64,000 nucleotides of DNA from Mytilus californianus (GCF_021869535.1 NW_026262668.1:9160348-9224347), one strand, 5' to 3'. Positions 36,946 to 47,864 are shown, numbered from the stretch's first letter. The notes: generated by a model not told the origin, from the sequence alone. A program made the numbers and translations.

Positions 36946-37415
36946 AACTTATTGTAAGAAAAGATACGATGATAAGTCGTCTTCTGTAATATAATGTCGC
37001 AATCGAGAAAAAAGGACGGGATAACTTGGTAAAGATAAGTGTAACACATTCGTGGCTTTCTATGACACGGAAATTAAATATCGGTCAACCAATTCATGAT
37101 AGCATCCGACTGGATGACAACAACTTTACTATTTGGAACCCTTGAGGCAATATAGTTTGCAAGAGAGTAAACAAAATATATGACATGGTAAATTAATAAA
37201 CACATTAGAAATATTTACAATTTTGTGAAATGATACGTGATTGTCTTTTGATCTCATATTTTCTAGCCTGAGATTGCTTACATAACATTCGACGACCACA
37301 GGCCTTCGGACGCAGAGAAATCTGGGATTAATATTTATGCGATCAAATGAAAGTGAACAAATAAAAATACACGATCAATGATAAGTTACAAAAAAAAACT
37401 GTTCTGAAAGTGTCA
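36946..37415. other. Noncoding stretch downstream of the methyltransferase-like gene
   Basis: It would hold the 3' untranslated region of the minus-strand gene ending at 37416. No clear polyadenylation signal was found on that strand close to the stop. Confidence 0.4.
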
Positions 37416-38039
37416 TCATAAATACCATTTAAAAATCGTATTGTTTTTGTCAAATTGTGTATAACTTGTTCTCCTATAAACATTTGTATTTTTTGTGAGC
37501 CACCATAATGTAGTTGACTTTCTCAGTTTTTTAGATGACTCGTCATCCCTATAAAACCCATTCTTTTTCATAATGTCAAGGACGTATTGGGGAGGCTGTT
37601 CGTTGATATGTCCTGTACCTCCCTGATTCCGTGTAGCCCAGCTCAATATAATTCCATCCCGAGCATGTCTAAATATATTATCTAGATATACACTTTCATA
37701 TTTTTTCGGTATATGTTCAGCAACTTCTAATGACAAGATCCAGTCATAGAGCGGAATTCCATATTGTGGTATGGTAAGGTCCATGAACTTAACTCTCCCT
37801 TCACTTGTTTCCTCACAAAATGGTGCTCCGTCATATGCGTCGTAAGATTTGACTTGTCTTAATTTAAGGATTTCACGTTTGTAAGCCCCGGGTCCATCAC
37901 CGAAGCTTGCTACTTTTTTTCCACTTAGAAATGAAGAAAGTGTCGGGATGAGTGTTTTATCAGTTAGATGACTTCCGGAATCTTCATAGCTTGTATCTTT
38001 ACACCAACCTCCTTTATTTGATGTGTCTTTGTCAGATTT
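37416..38039 (-). CDS. SAM-dependent methyltransferase-like protein, catalytic-domain exon
   Basis: The minus-strand exon runs from the base after an acceptor (GTAATTTATAG, AG at 38041-38040) to the stop at 37416-37418: 624 bases, 207 residues, phase 0. An in-frame TAG directly upstream of the first codon supports starting here by splicing. The domain opens with GGWCKDTSYEDSGSHLTD. It has a glycine-rich SAM-binding motif I (VASFGDGPGAY, exon residues 43-53) and an acidic strand-end (SYDAYDG). A later block, DWILSLEVAEHIPKKYESVY, matches the motif IV/post-IV region of class I methyltransferases (the EV.EHIP signature). It ends with a WWLTKNT strand. In the gene model it joins exon 40619-40891 in phase 0, giving about 298 residues. 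Substrate unknown. The family is well known to me from marine invertebrates, but its substrate is not. Confidence 0.8.
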   Translation of the reverse strand, partial: KSDKDTSNKGGWCKDTSYEDSGSHLTDKTLIPTLSSFLSGKKVASFGDGPGAYKREILKLRQVKSYDAYDGAPFCEETSEGRVKFMDLTIPQYGIPLYDWILSLEVAEHIPKKYESVYLDNIFRHARDGIILSWATRNQGGTGHINEQPPQYVLDIMKKNGFYRDDESSKKLRKSTTLWWLTKNTNVYRRTSYTQFDKNNTIFKWYL

Positions 38040-40618
38040 CTATAAATTACAATATAAAAAGCATATGTAGTACCAAATGTTGTTTTATTTGCATTCAATG
38101 AGCTTAGAAATTTGATTGCATCATTCACTGGCAAGTCCTGCAAAATTGACCACATTCAGGGGGGGAAATGATTGACATATACTAGTATTGAAATGCTTCT
38201 TTAAACAATTTGGTCATGCAGAATAAACGTGTAAATTTGAGTCAAAAACATGAACAAATACATGAACAAGGCAATGGATTTGGTAGTCATCGTCGTCACG
38301 GAATACTTAAAACAATTAAGGATAACTGAATCAAATTTTCTTTAAGGAAATGTGTTAAATAGTCCGAAAGTCCTTATAATCTCGCGTACACCATATATTC
38401 TCTTTCAGCGTATACACTTTATTATTATAGTGTAAGTCTGCGTAACACTTTATGACATTTGAAATTTCAAGACAATTACGCCTTAACATTAAAGTTCAAT
38501 CGACTTTATTTTCTTACATGCAATGAATTCGAAATGTAAGATTTTATTTTATCAGGAACATGGATTTTGGGAAACTTCCTTTTCCTATATTTCTAAACAT
38601 GTACAACGCATTCGAAGTGTCAGCTAATTTTTTTTCATCAGGCGTTCTGTAAGGCATACGGAGGTCATCTGTATCTTAAATAAAGTTTAACATGTATTTT
38701 TTATACGCCCGTCGAAGACGGGATGTATTATGGTATACCAATATCCGTCCGTCTGTCTGTTCCTCAATCCGTCAGTCCGTCCGTCTATCCGTCCATCAAC
38801 ACTTAAAACGATAACTCGAATGAGCTTTAACCAATTCTCATATAACTTAACATAACATTAAAATTGACGGAAGGAAGTTTCCCAGTTTGTCGCTTTAGAG
38901 TTATTGGACTTTAATTATCAAATTTTAGTAAACATTTAACACATTTTGTACCATATCTTGAGTTTGCTTGGATTGATTTAGTGGAAACTTTACATAATTG
39001 TTGGAATTGGTGAACATAACAAACTTTTTGATTTCAAAAACGGTATGATTGGGTATGTTTTTCTACAAAACCATTTTATTGGCTTATGATTAAATGCCTT
39101 CGGAATATCACATTTTTTTCTTGGAACATTTTCAGTATGCACAATAAAGGCGTATCATGCGCTCTTGGCGCAGTTGTTGATTCAATAATAGGAGTTAAAC
39201 CATAAATAATTACATTACATGTATATTCAGAAGAATCGTTACTTTTGATTGGATGACAATCGGATGCATTCCAAATCAGATTTTATTTCTCAATAAAAAA
39301 CATCATTCATGACAGCACGTGCTTCTCGTGACAACGTTACAACAATGGTAATTATATGAATTAAATCGCGGCTTCTTTTTAGTAATTTTATGGGGTTGTA
39401 AAAGCGTTGATCGTCCGCGCTTCGTACAAAATGTACTTCGGCCAACGTAACGTTTATACATCCCAATTAAATTACAAAACGAAGCATTCAATTCTTAAAT
39501 AAAAAATAGTTTAACTACAAAAGACAACGATATCAGCTCAAAACATAAAGATCTAAGTATATATTTATACTTATGGAAATATTACGCGATGTTTGTTTTT
39601 GTTTTCTTTCTTTCGAATCTATATTTGTATTTTTTTATAGGTCTACCGTGGCACAGGGAGACACACTTTTAAATCAGAAATGTGTTTTTGCTTTCTATTA
39701 GTTGCTATTAGTTTCAGTCGATATACACGCCATCTTGAAATAATTACTTATCACATATAGATTCTGATTGGTTGCTTTATGATGCGGCTGAGATACAGCA
39801 ACAGCTATTGGCTTAAATGAGATAAAGAATTACAGACTTTTCTCGTCTTAGGATAAGACATCAAATGCCGGAAAATTAACTATGTGTATTTCAGTTCCGA
39901 TCAACATTAATTCATGTTCGTTTTATTATGCATATATTGCACACTGAATTCAATATTGAAATATCAATTATTGATATGTGTTTATTTGCTTTGTTAATCT
40001 GCAATATGCTTTGCTAAACAATGTTCCTATACAATGTTTACAAAAATGCCTTATCTGTATTTCATAACTTCTGCCAATCTAGGCACACCTCCAGAGTCGT
40101 GTCTATTTGTAAATGTTTTAATTTTCAACAAGTAAAGTGAACAAAATTTTAAAAGCATGGGTGTATAACGCACAACACTGAACATCCAGTTTAAAATTTC
40201 AGAAAAGTTCATCTTAATATATAAACAAAAAATGATACTCCAAGTCTAAGATATCCATTTTATATCAATCAATATCTACAAATACCACATTCCCAATACT
40301 TAATCAACAACCACATGCACACACATTACCTTAAATTAGGATAAAGCGAAGCAGTCGACAGCTTTTTAGAAAGCTCAAACTTGGTTAGAGTCAGGTTCAG
40401 CTATGCATTTTTTTAAAAGCATTTTTGTGAAACAGTTTTAAATAATCTATGTGACTTAGACGCTTAGAATATATGAATGAAAATGGTTGACAAAGTGAAT
40501 TTTAAGAGTTGTGTTCCTTAGTCTGCATCCTTAAAGTTATTTTTTTTTTCCATTTGTCATTTTTTATGACAATTTTATATTATACATTTAATAATTTGTA
40601 TAAATACAGTAATCATAC
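38040..40618 (-). other. Intron of the methyltransferase-like gene
   Basis: 2,579 bases between donor GTATGATT (GT at 40618-40617) and the acceptor at 38040. It contains a second possible acceptor (ATTTTGCAG before 38137) that would open a short alternative exon in another frame; this exon has no good phase-compatible donor. It also contains the repeat at 38701-39180. Confidence 0.6.
38701..39180. mobile_element. Hairpin-capped dispersed repeat of the TATACGCCCGTC type, in the intron
   Basis: Starts TTATACGCCCGTCGAAGACG with the perfect palindrome CCCGTCGAAGACGGG (38708-38722), then CCGTCCGTCTGTCTG runs. Near the right end GGCGTATCATGCGC (from 39148) is inverted relative to the ATACGCC at the left. 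I recognise this family from mollusc genomes. It is noncoding, and the architecture resembles the element at 23772. Confidence 0.6.
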
Positions 40619-40891
40619 CTCGCACTGCAAACGTCCAACTGTTCTGCTCATTTCATTTAATTGTTGGGACAACTGATTTCGCATCTTCCATACATCATTT
40701 AGAACCTCTCCATTGAACTCAGGATAGTTTGTTTTCTCTCTTATTTCTGAAGGGCAGTTCGTTTTCATCATGTTTGGAATTATTTGGGAATTTTTTGTAA
40801 TGACTGCATACATTGTTGATAATAATAATAATAGAAGCGTCAGAATGACAGACAGTTTCCAGTATGCTTTTCTTTCTACATTCAAACTCAT
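40619..40891 (-). CDS. Methyltransferase-like protein, signal-anchor and stalk exon
   Basis: ATG at 40891 (MSLNVERKAYWKLSVILTLL). The open frame extends 21 bases upstream without another ATG, and a plausible acceptor (GTTGTCACAG) lies just before it. Residues about 10-29 are strongly hydrophobic (a signal anchor), followed by a polar, likely coiled stalk (about residues 55-90: LNDVWKMRNQLSQQLNEM). The exon ends LQCE before donor GTATGATT, in phase 0 (91 codons). The phase matches the catalytic exon at 38039, so the product would be a type II membrane protein, cytosolic N-terminus, with a lumenal methyltransferase domain. The joining of the two exons is inferred from phase, order and strand, not from transcript evidence. 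Confidence 0.65.
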
Positions 40892-42214
40892 TGCATGAAA
40901 TAACTGTGACAACTGTTCAATTATATGTACTTCATAAAGGTTATTTGTATAATTTCATACGTCACTGCATGCACTGTGTCTTTGTAAAACACTAAGAAAT
41001 AAATGGAAATGAGAACATAATTTCCAACTTCATAACTTGCTCAGTAGATAACACTAATAGGACTGTTACACATGACAAATTTTTGATACAATATAAAACT
41101 GAACAAATGTTAATGTTATGCCATGCACATGTTACCATAATTTGTGTTACGTGTAGTTCATTATCCGCATTAAGCCGGAAAACCCAACTGTATTGAAATA
41201 AGAATAAAAGTTCGTCGTTAAATATATGTTCAACATCGTGAAGAAAAAAATAGTTCATAGAATTATATCAAAATAGAAAGGCAAATATTTGGAGAACCGA
41301 GAGAATGAAAAATGAAAGGGGTCGGCTTTCTACGGAAGAGGGTAGGAGAAAACGTGAGATACCACTCAACTGACCATCAAAAGAGTTTACACAGCGGCCA
41401 TATCAAGAGGACAACTACTATATTTTCGGGGGGTCTGAGGGTGGGGTACGGGCCAGGTAGATTTTGAAAATGAATATCCTGGCCTGTTAAAAGCCGAATT
41501 GAATAAACATGCGTTGCAACAGATGAAAATGAATAGTCAATCGTCAAACAAATCCTCTTGCCCCCCCCCCCCCCCCCTCCCGAGAGAATATCTAATGGTC
41601 GTCCCCAAGTTAATTATAAAATAATGAAATAATGTCCATTAATTACATAGAGGTGGAGGAGGCAGATTCAGCCACAAATATTTGTAAAAAAATATCATAA
41701 AAACGGGAATGCTCACCAGTTCAAAATAAAACACTTTCAGAACATTTCCTATGAAGATATAAGTATATTGTTCGTTCAGTACTTAAATAAACTGCTAATG
41801 ATGTTATATGTTTTTGATTTTTCTATCCAACTCATCTCTCAATGTTTCATTTGGATAGATATATAATATATCTTTTGGGATTTATATTCTTTCGCACACG
41901 AGTTATAAACATGCTTATTACCGCACTGTTAAAAATGTTACACCAAAAGTTACACCATATTAAGGAAAGGTATTCCAGGTGTGTTTAAGTGTTTTCGCAC
42001 CGACTTAACAATTAAAAGTGTTGTTTTTGTGCAACTCGCTACTCGATTATTGTTACCTCCGTGTAAGATGTTAAATGTATCCTTTTTTTCTTCGAAAAAA
42101 AATGTCAAACCTGAACGCAGAGACTGACCCGTTCGATACCTAAATTTTCATTATTTAAAGCAATTATTTGTAAACATGCAGAACATGTACATGTATAAAT
42201 TGTAATCAATCATG
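40892..42214. other. Noncoding stretch upstream of the methyltransferase-like gene
   Basis: No gene recognised. It contains a poly-C run of 17 at 41561-41577. Confidence 0.4.
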
Positions 42215-42419
42215 CTCTATGTTGGAGGCCACACAATGTTATTCAGTGGTTGTCGTTGGTTCATATTTGTCATATTTTTTTTTCGTAAACTGTATTGTTA
42301 TTAATAAGGCCGTTAGTTTTCTCGTTTGATTAGTTTCACACTTTTCATATCGGGGCTTTTTATAGGAATGGGGTTTTCTGGTTGTTGAAGACCGTACCGT
42401 GATCTTTAATTGCTTATAT

Positions 42420-42432
42420 CTTCGTCATTTGA
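42420..42432. repeat. 13-bp target-site duplication, left copy
   Basis: CTTCGTCATTTGA, identical to 42681-42693. Confidence 0.9.
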
Positions 42433-42680
42433 TTTTGATTTTTTGATTTTTTGGGGTGTTTTAACGCCACTTTTAAGCACCGCTTTTGGGCTATTTCGTG
42501 GCGGCCAGTTTTTATTGGTGGAGGAAGCCGGAGTGTCCGGAGAAAACCACCGACCTTCGATAGGAAAACTGACAATCTTAGTCAATTAAGATTGGGGTCA
42601 AGTGCACCCGCACGAGCGGGGTTAGAACTTACAACCTCTGTGTTGACTGGCTAGTGATTACATTAGGAACCGAGGCCCCT
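42433..42680 (-). mobile_element. tRNA-derived SINE, minus orientation, degenerate head
   Basis: Read on the minus strand it begins AGGGGCCTCGGTT, has a box-B-like segment GTTCTAACCCC (consensus GGTTCGANNCC, one key base changed), a body with CCGGAGTGTCC/GGTTTTCTCCGG, and ends with an ATCAAA-type tail. The box A region (TGGCCGAGTGG in the family as I remember it) is deleted. A perfect 13-bp target duplication flanks it. The 67-codon frame at 42451-42654 is a shadow of this repeat. Confidence 0.8.
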
Positions 42681-42693
42681 CTTCGTCATTTGA
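42681..42693. repeat. 13-bp target-site duplication, right copy
   Basis: CTTCGTCATTTGA, identical to 42420-42432. Confidence 0.9.
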
Positions 42694-42740
42694 ACTTTGG
42701 TGGATAGTTGTTTCACTGGCATTAATACCACATCTCCTTA

Positions 42741-43757
42741 TTTCTATATTCAACGTTTTATCTCCTGTAACAGTTAAAGCTGGTCAGTGTGGATCTTTTC
42801 AATTCCAATTTTGTCTTTGAGTTATTTATTACGCATAATTTAGCAAAGTTTTATATTTGTACAACTGGAGGGGTACCCAAATTGCACATATTTGACATTT
42901 TTTTTCACCTTCGTTTATTTAATAAATAGACAAAAGGGTGCATTTTATGTTTATTTTGTAGATAGATAGTTCCACAAATTTAATTTTGAATCTATAATGA
43001 ATCATGAAAAAAATTAGTTTTAACCGAACATCAATCGATACAAGATTCTGTAATGAGAAGTATCTAAATTGCATGCTTAATTTCACATCAGTAAAAATCG
43101 ACAAACTGATGCTTTGGTTTTTTTCTTCTCATTTTTTAAACGATTTGAAAAGATTATATGCTTACTATGCATTTTTATTAAAGAAAAGGATGCCTGTGAC
43201 ATTTTAATTGCTCATGATTTTCAAAAGTAGTATTTTGGTGAATGCGACGTTTCCGTAACACTTTTTCACTTTTTTTTTTATTTTAAGCTATCTTGAAAGT
43301 CGTGCATCATAACAAATGATCAAAACATAAATTGTCTAGTCTCTAAGAAAATATAATGAGATTTCAGTCGTCTTTTTTTGCAAAATGGGTACTCGATGCA
43401 ATTTGGGTACTGTTTCGTATTTTAGAATCCAGGGGCATCAGGTATATTAACTACTGTCATAATATTATCGTATGGATAAGAGCAAGAATACATTAAATAA
43501 GTGAAAATATTAATGAATATTTACCCTAAAAAAATAAAACACAAAAAAAAAAAGATATGGAAAAAGGGGAGTCCATTCCTCAAGAGTCTTTGGTCATACT
43601 AGTTCATATAAAATATTAATAAACTTGCAAAGGGAAATAAATAATGTTTTGCAAAGAATTTAAATGTTGATCAAAACTAAAGTTTATAAAAAGTTAATTC
43701 CCATTTTGTTTTGTTTTTTGTTTCTTTTGATTAACTTGTCACGATCATCAAATTACT
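42741..43757. other. AT-rich noncoding stretch
   Basis: Nothing recognised; the small overlapping frames at 42919-43207 are on opposite strands and show no domain. Confidence 0.4.
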
Positions 43758-43902
43758 GCGCGAAGGTAGTCCAAATAATTATGACGTCTTGAAAGGCTAT
43801 TTTGATTTTTTTTCTGTGACGCCTAGGCGCCTAAAGGCTTCACAGAAAAACAAATTAAAATAGCCTTTCAAGACTTCATAATTATTTAGACTAGCGCGAA
43901 GG
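43758..43902. mobile_element. 127-bp foldback MITE with perfect 9-bp target-site duplication
   Basis: The element spans 43767-43893. Its arms, left TAGTCCAAATAATTATGACG and onward to GGCTATTTT, right the inverted copy with about two or three mismatches, are at least 38 bases each. The centre is GC-rich and palindromic (GCCTAGGCGCC). GCGCGAAGG occurs directly on both sides (43758-43766 and 43894-43902). A 9-bp duplication and long inverted repeats are the hallmarks of Mutator-like elements; it has no coding capacity. Confidence 0.88.
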
Positions 43903-45160
43903 GAGGTAACCAAAGATTTGGTAACGTTGTTTAACAGTTATATAGAAATAGGTGGAGAACCAAGTCTTAAGCAAGACTATAGTAGATCGTTAAATCCAGC
44001 AGGTGCTTGCTACTATGTGATTTTGCATTTAAAAAGGAGCTGCATCACTTTCTCTAATGCAAATTTTGGTGCAAATAACTATGAAAATGTTCCTTTAACT
44101 TTTAAGAAAGTAAATAAAATGTGATCATAATTTTACCCTGAAAACATAATTCTATAATCACGCAGAATAACTCGAAGCCTTAGGTGTGTAACACAATCCG
44201 GCAATACTTTGTACTTTAAAAGCCTACTCATAAATACACTTTAAATAATGATTCAACATTAAAGGGACCCAAAGGTTAAATGCGATGATGATTTACCTTG
44301 AAGGAAACCGCCACACAACTTTTTAACGCCAAAAATGTATAACGTAACGGAGAAGACAAGAATCCGACAAGTACTTAACTATGATACCGTAACTCTAATG
44401 GTTCTATTATGTTTCTGATTTGTAGGGATCATAGATTTATAGTCCTCAAATTGTCAAAAAAACTATCATGAGGACCGTAAGAGCTACGGTTTCGTAGCAA
44501 GTTCTTTCCCTCCAATTTTCTTTAATATGGTATCTTGAAAAAGAGATAAAATTGAAATAAATGTGATAAAAGAATCTTGAAATTATATACTGTATGCCAT
44601 AAATATGAAGCAACAACAGTTTACTGATGTTAAAATCTTATAAATCCATCGAGAAATGACAAATTACGGTAAAAAAAAATCTGGGGGAATCGCATAAACA
44701 AAAAACAAAAAACGAGTGCGTCAGTCGAAAGGGTAAAACAGGGGAACGTCATTTTTACAATTCACATAATATTCATATAAGCAGCACGTCCGAGTTTACC
44801 ATCTGTGTCTAAAAGTCCTTATAAATGAGTTTGTCGAAGTTAATATTTTACTTGTATTCACTGCCAAACAACGGCATATACAGTATTGATCTTATATATT
44901 TCAATAGTACATATCTATTAAAGTTCATACTTCTTATGCAAAAAAGGCCATAATGCTGTCGTATATTGTTTTGTGACATTTTACTTCCATTGAAAATGAT
45001 GCAAATTACAGAAACGATTAATCCTTTATTAATAAATCTCTGTATTATAGAGTGAAACATGTGACAATCTTTTGTATTATTTGTTCGCTACTTTGTTTGA
45101 TTACAGCGATTCAAGGTTATTTACCTACCTTTATAAATAGTATGTATTTGTTCGATCACT
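43903..45160. other. Noncoding stretch
   Basis: No gene recognised. The 68-codon frame at 43918-44124 lacks an ATG start and any known domain. Confidence 0.4.
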
Positions 45161-45165
45161 TTTTT

Positions 45166-46632
45166 ACCGTACATCTCTATCTAGAGTGTCACAGCCTTAT
45201 CGTACATCTCTATCTAGAGTGTCAAAACCTTACCGTACATCTCTTTCTACAGTATCACAGTCTTACCGTACATCTCTATCTATAGTGCCAACCCCCTTAC
45301 TGCACATCTCTATGTAGAGTGTCACAGCCTTACCGTACATCTCTATCTACAGTGTCAAAGCCTTACCGTACATCTCTATCTACAGTGTCAAAGCTTTAAC
45401 GTACATCTCTATCTAGAGTGTCAAAGCCTTACCGTACATCTCTTTTTACAGTGTCGCGACCTTAACGTTCATCTCTATCTAAAGTGTCAAAGTCTTACCG
45501 TACTTTTTTTGTACATCTCTAACGAGAGTGTCAAAGCCTTACCGTACATCTCTATCTAGAGTGTCAAAGCCTTACCGTACATCTCTATCTACAGTGTCAC
45601 AGCCTTACCGTACATCTCTATCTAGAGTGTCAAAGCCTTACCGTACATCTCTATCTACAGTGTCACAGCCTTACCGTACATATATATCTAGAGTGTCAAA
45701 GCCTTACTGTACATCTCTATCTAGAGTGTCACAGCCTAACCGTACATCTCTTTCTACAGTGTCAAAGCCTTACCGTACAGCTCTTTCTACAATGTCACAG
45801 CCTTACCGTACATCTCTATCTATAGTGCCAACCCCCTTACTGCACATCTCTATCTAGAGTGTGACAGCCTTACCGTACATCTCTATCTACAGTGTCAAAG
45901 CCTTACCGTACATCTTTATCTACAGTGTCACGACCTTAACGTACATCTCTATGTAGAGTGTCAAAGTCTTACCGTACTTTTTTTGTACATCTCTATCGAG
46001 AGTGTCAAAGCCTTACCGTACATCTCTATCTAGAGTGTCAAAGCCTTACCGTACATCTCTATCTACAGTGTCACAGCCTTACCGTACATCTCGATCTAGA
46101 GTGTCAAAGCCTTACCGTACATCTCTATCTACAGTGTCACAGCCTGACCGTACATCTCTATCTAGAGTGTCAAATCCTTACCGTACATCTCTATCTACAG
46201 TGTCACAGCCTTACCGTATATCTATATCTAGTGTGTCAAAGCCTTACCGTACATCTCTATCTAGAGGTGTCACAGCCTAACCGTACATTTCTTACTACAG
46301 TGTCAAAGCCTTACCGTACATCTCTATATACAGTGTCACAGCCTTACCGTACATCACTATCTAGAGTGTCAAAGCCTTACCGTACATCTAGATCTACACT
46401 GTCAAAGCCTTACAGTACATCTCTCTCAACAGTGTCAAAGCCTTTCCGTACATCTCTATCTACAGTGTCAAAGCCTTACCGTACATCTCTATCTAAAGTG
46501 TCAAAGCCTTACCGTACATCTCTTTCTACAGTGTCACAGCCTTACTGTACATCCCTATCTATAGTGTCAACCCCCTTACTGTACATCTCTATCTAGAGTG
46601 CCAAAGCCTTACCGCACATCTCTATCTAGATG
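45166..46632. repeat. Tandem array, 33-bp unit, about 44 copies, largely in a two-variant 66-bp dimer
   Basis: The unit is (ACCGTACATCTCTATCTAGA)(GTGTCAAAGCCTT). Copies with TCTAGAGTGTCAAAG alternate with copies carrying TCTACAGTGTCACAG over long stretches. A rare variant (GTCTTACCGTACTTTTTTTG) occurs twice, 474 bases apart (45491 and 45965), showing a larger duplication. Because 33 is a multiple of three, frames up to 212 codons with an 11-residue period (KPYRTSLSRVS) stay open in two frames. No splice or signal evidence marks them as genes. Confidence 0.93.
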
Positions 46633-46639
46633 GAAACTT

Positions 46640-46979
46640 GCGGTATACATCAATCGACTAGTGCCAATACCACATTACAAGCTTTAAATCGAGTGTAGAC
46701 ACGTTCTGAATAAATTTTAAAATTGTTTTTTTAAGATCTGTCATGATCACTTAATTTTTAACGGACAAGAAAAAGCGCGAAAATTAATGAAGGACAACTC
46801 TGACGAGGTTCTTGTTCTACGACATTCACATATACTCAAGCTTTTCACAAAGACCTGTCAAAACTCCATTTAATTGATAAATTCAACAACACACACCGTT
46901 ACCTTGAGAAACGATGTTTCGTTCCATATCGTTGATTTCATTCAATAAGACGTTGATGTTCCTTTTGCCACATCTTACG

Positions 46980-46982
<3 letters not shown>
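46640..46982. other. Noncoding stretch
   Basis: Nothing recognised. Confidence 0.4.

Positions 46983-47011
<29 letters not shown>
46983..47011. repeat. TA microsatellite
   Basis: About 14 consecutive TA dinucleotides. Confidence 0.95.
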
Positions 47012-47013
<2 letters not shown>

Positions 47014-47105
47014 ATGTCTAAATTGAAAACAACGTTCAAACCTATGATTGCGTTGGATAAAAACCGCAATTTTTATACGTGTGCATGTAAAACAAATTTC
47101 TTGTT
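47012..47105 (+). repeat. Direct repeat, left copy
   Basis: ACGTTCAAACCTATGATTGC, GTTGGATAAAAACCGCAATT and TTTATACGTGTGCATG recur at 47556-47645 almost unchanged. The spacing of about 545 bases and the repeated end suggest the terminal direct repeats of one element. Confidence 0.75.
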
Positions 47106-47555
47106 AGAGGGGTCTAAATACAGTACAAACAACATTTTCCAAAAGACCAAAATAGTGAAAAAGTATATTTTAACAAAACGCATTTGACTAACAGGTCGAA
47201 CAACAAATGTTCTTAAACCCTGCTGACTGCCATTGGCGATTGCCAAATAAACGGATCACAAGGTGTAATAAATGGATCTTACATGTAATTATAAATTTAA
47301 TACCAAACAGAAAACAATAAAATTGCGGCAAAGATGGTATACCGCAAACAAAGGTGCAAAGATTTTTGTACACCATATCCGGATTTCGACAATTAATGTC
47401 TCTTCAGTGATGTTAGGAATCGAAACGGTATTTGGAAGGCCATATAATTTACCTCAATTTAGGATAGACTCTTGAATTTTGAGGAGTCAAAATAGGATGA
47501 ACGGATCATATAAACCCGAAGGCAAATATAATACAAGCCCAAACGAAAAAATATA
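47106..47555. other. Interior between the direct repeats
   Basis: I recognise TATCCGGATTTCGACAATTA and ATGTCTCTTCAGTGATG as part of a dispersed repeat of mytilid genomes. The two overlapping 62- and 67-codon frames on opposite strands are not genes. Confidence 0.45.
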
Positions 47556-47645
47556 AACAAGTCTAAACTGAAATCAACGTTCAAACCTATGATTGCGTTG
47601 GATAAAAACCGCAATTTTTATACGTGTGCATGCAAAACAAATTTC
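47556..47645 (+). repeat. Direct repeat, right copy, abutting the hairpin
   Basis: Matches 47012-47105 with few changes and runs directly into the perfect inverted repeat at 47646. Confidence 0.75.
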
Positions 47646-47815
47646 TTAACAATACTGATAATATGTATAAAAATAGCTCAATAATACAGGTAAGTTTTGG
47701 TCTATTGATTTAATCCAAATTACATCTATGATGTTCAGGATTTTGGATTAAATCAATAGACCAAAACTTACCTGTATTATTGAGCTATTTTTATACATAT
47801 TATCAGTATTGTTAA
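47646..47815. repeat. Perfect inverted repeat: 74-bp arms, 22-base loop
   Basis: 47646-47719 and 47742-47815 are exact reverse complements as far as I can read, with a 22-base loop. Each arm contains ATAATACAGGTAAGTTTTGG. No target duplication is obvious. Confidence 0.93.
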
Positions 47816-47820
47816 AATAA

Positions 47821-47864
47821 TTGACACCGAAGAAGGCTATTTGTTAAGCCGAAATATTTGTCAA
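47821..47864. other. Nested stem motif beside the hairpin, hammerhead-like core by resemblance
   Basis: TTGACA (47821) pairs with TGTCAA (ending about 47864). Inside, CCGAAGA, a GGCT/AGCC stem and GAAA follow in the order of a hammerhead ribozyme core (CUGANGA, stem II, GAAA). The first U is C here, and the outer strands do not provide a normal stem III and cleavage site, so activity is unlikely. Such motifs are known in Penelope-like elements of bivalves. Confidence 0.25.

Larger units (their letters stand above)
42215..42740 (+). repeat. Mytilid dispersed repeat, interrupted by a SINE
   Basis: The outer parts match the copy at 48765-49087: CAGTGGTTGTCGTTGGTT, GGCCGTTAGTTTTCTCGTTT, TATCGGGGCTTTTTATAG on the left and GGTGGATAGTTGTTTCACTG, ACCACATCTCCTTATTT on the right. 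I recognise the sequence as common in mytilid genomes. The 248-base SINE at 42433-42680 splits it. Confidence 0.75.

Noticed and set aside
38042..38137. Extra exon of the methyltransferase gene (DLPVNDAIKFLSSLNANKTT)
   Set aside because: It has a good acceptor but no phase-compatible donor before the next acceptor, and it runs into the catalytic exon in the wrong frame.
41561..41577. Poly-C runs (also 61066-61081) as possible assembly gap scars
   Set aside because: Short homopolymers like these occur naturally within repeat elements; nothing else suggests a gap.
42600..42680. Functional tRNA gene on the minus strand
   Set aside because: The box B core is mutated, box A is deleted, and the unit is flanked by a 13-bp target duplication, so it is a SINE.
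45052..45165. Signal-peptide-like start (KHVTIFCIICSLLCLITAIQG) before the 33-bp array
   Set aside because: The frame has GTG, not ATG, at its start and no upstream ATG in frame; it runs directly into the minisatellite.
45528..46596. 109- to 212-codon repetitive proteins (KPYRTSLSRVS type)
   Set aside because: They come from a 33-bp minisatellite open in two frames, with no promoter, signal or splice support.
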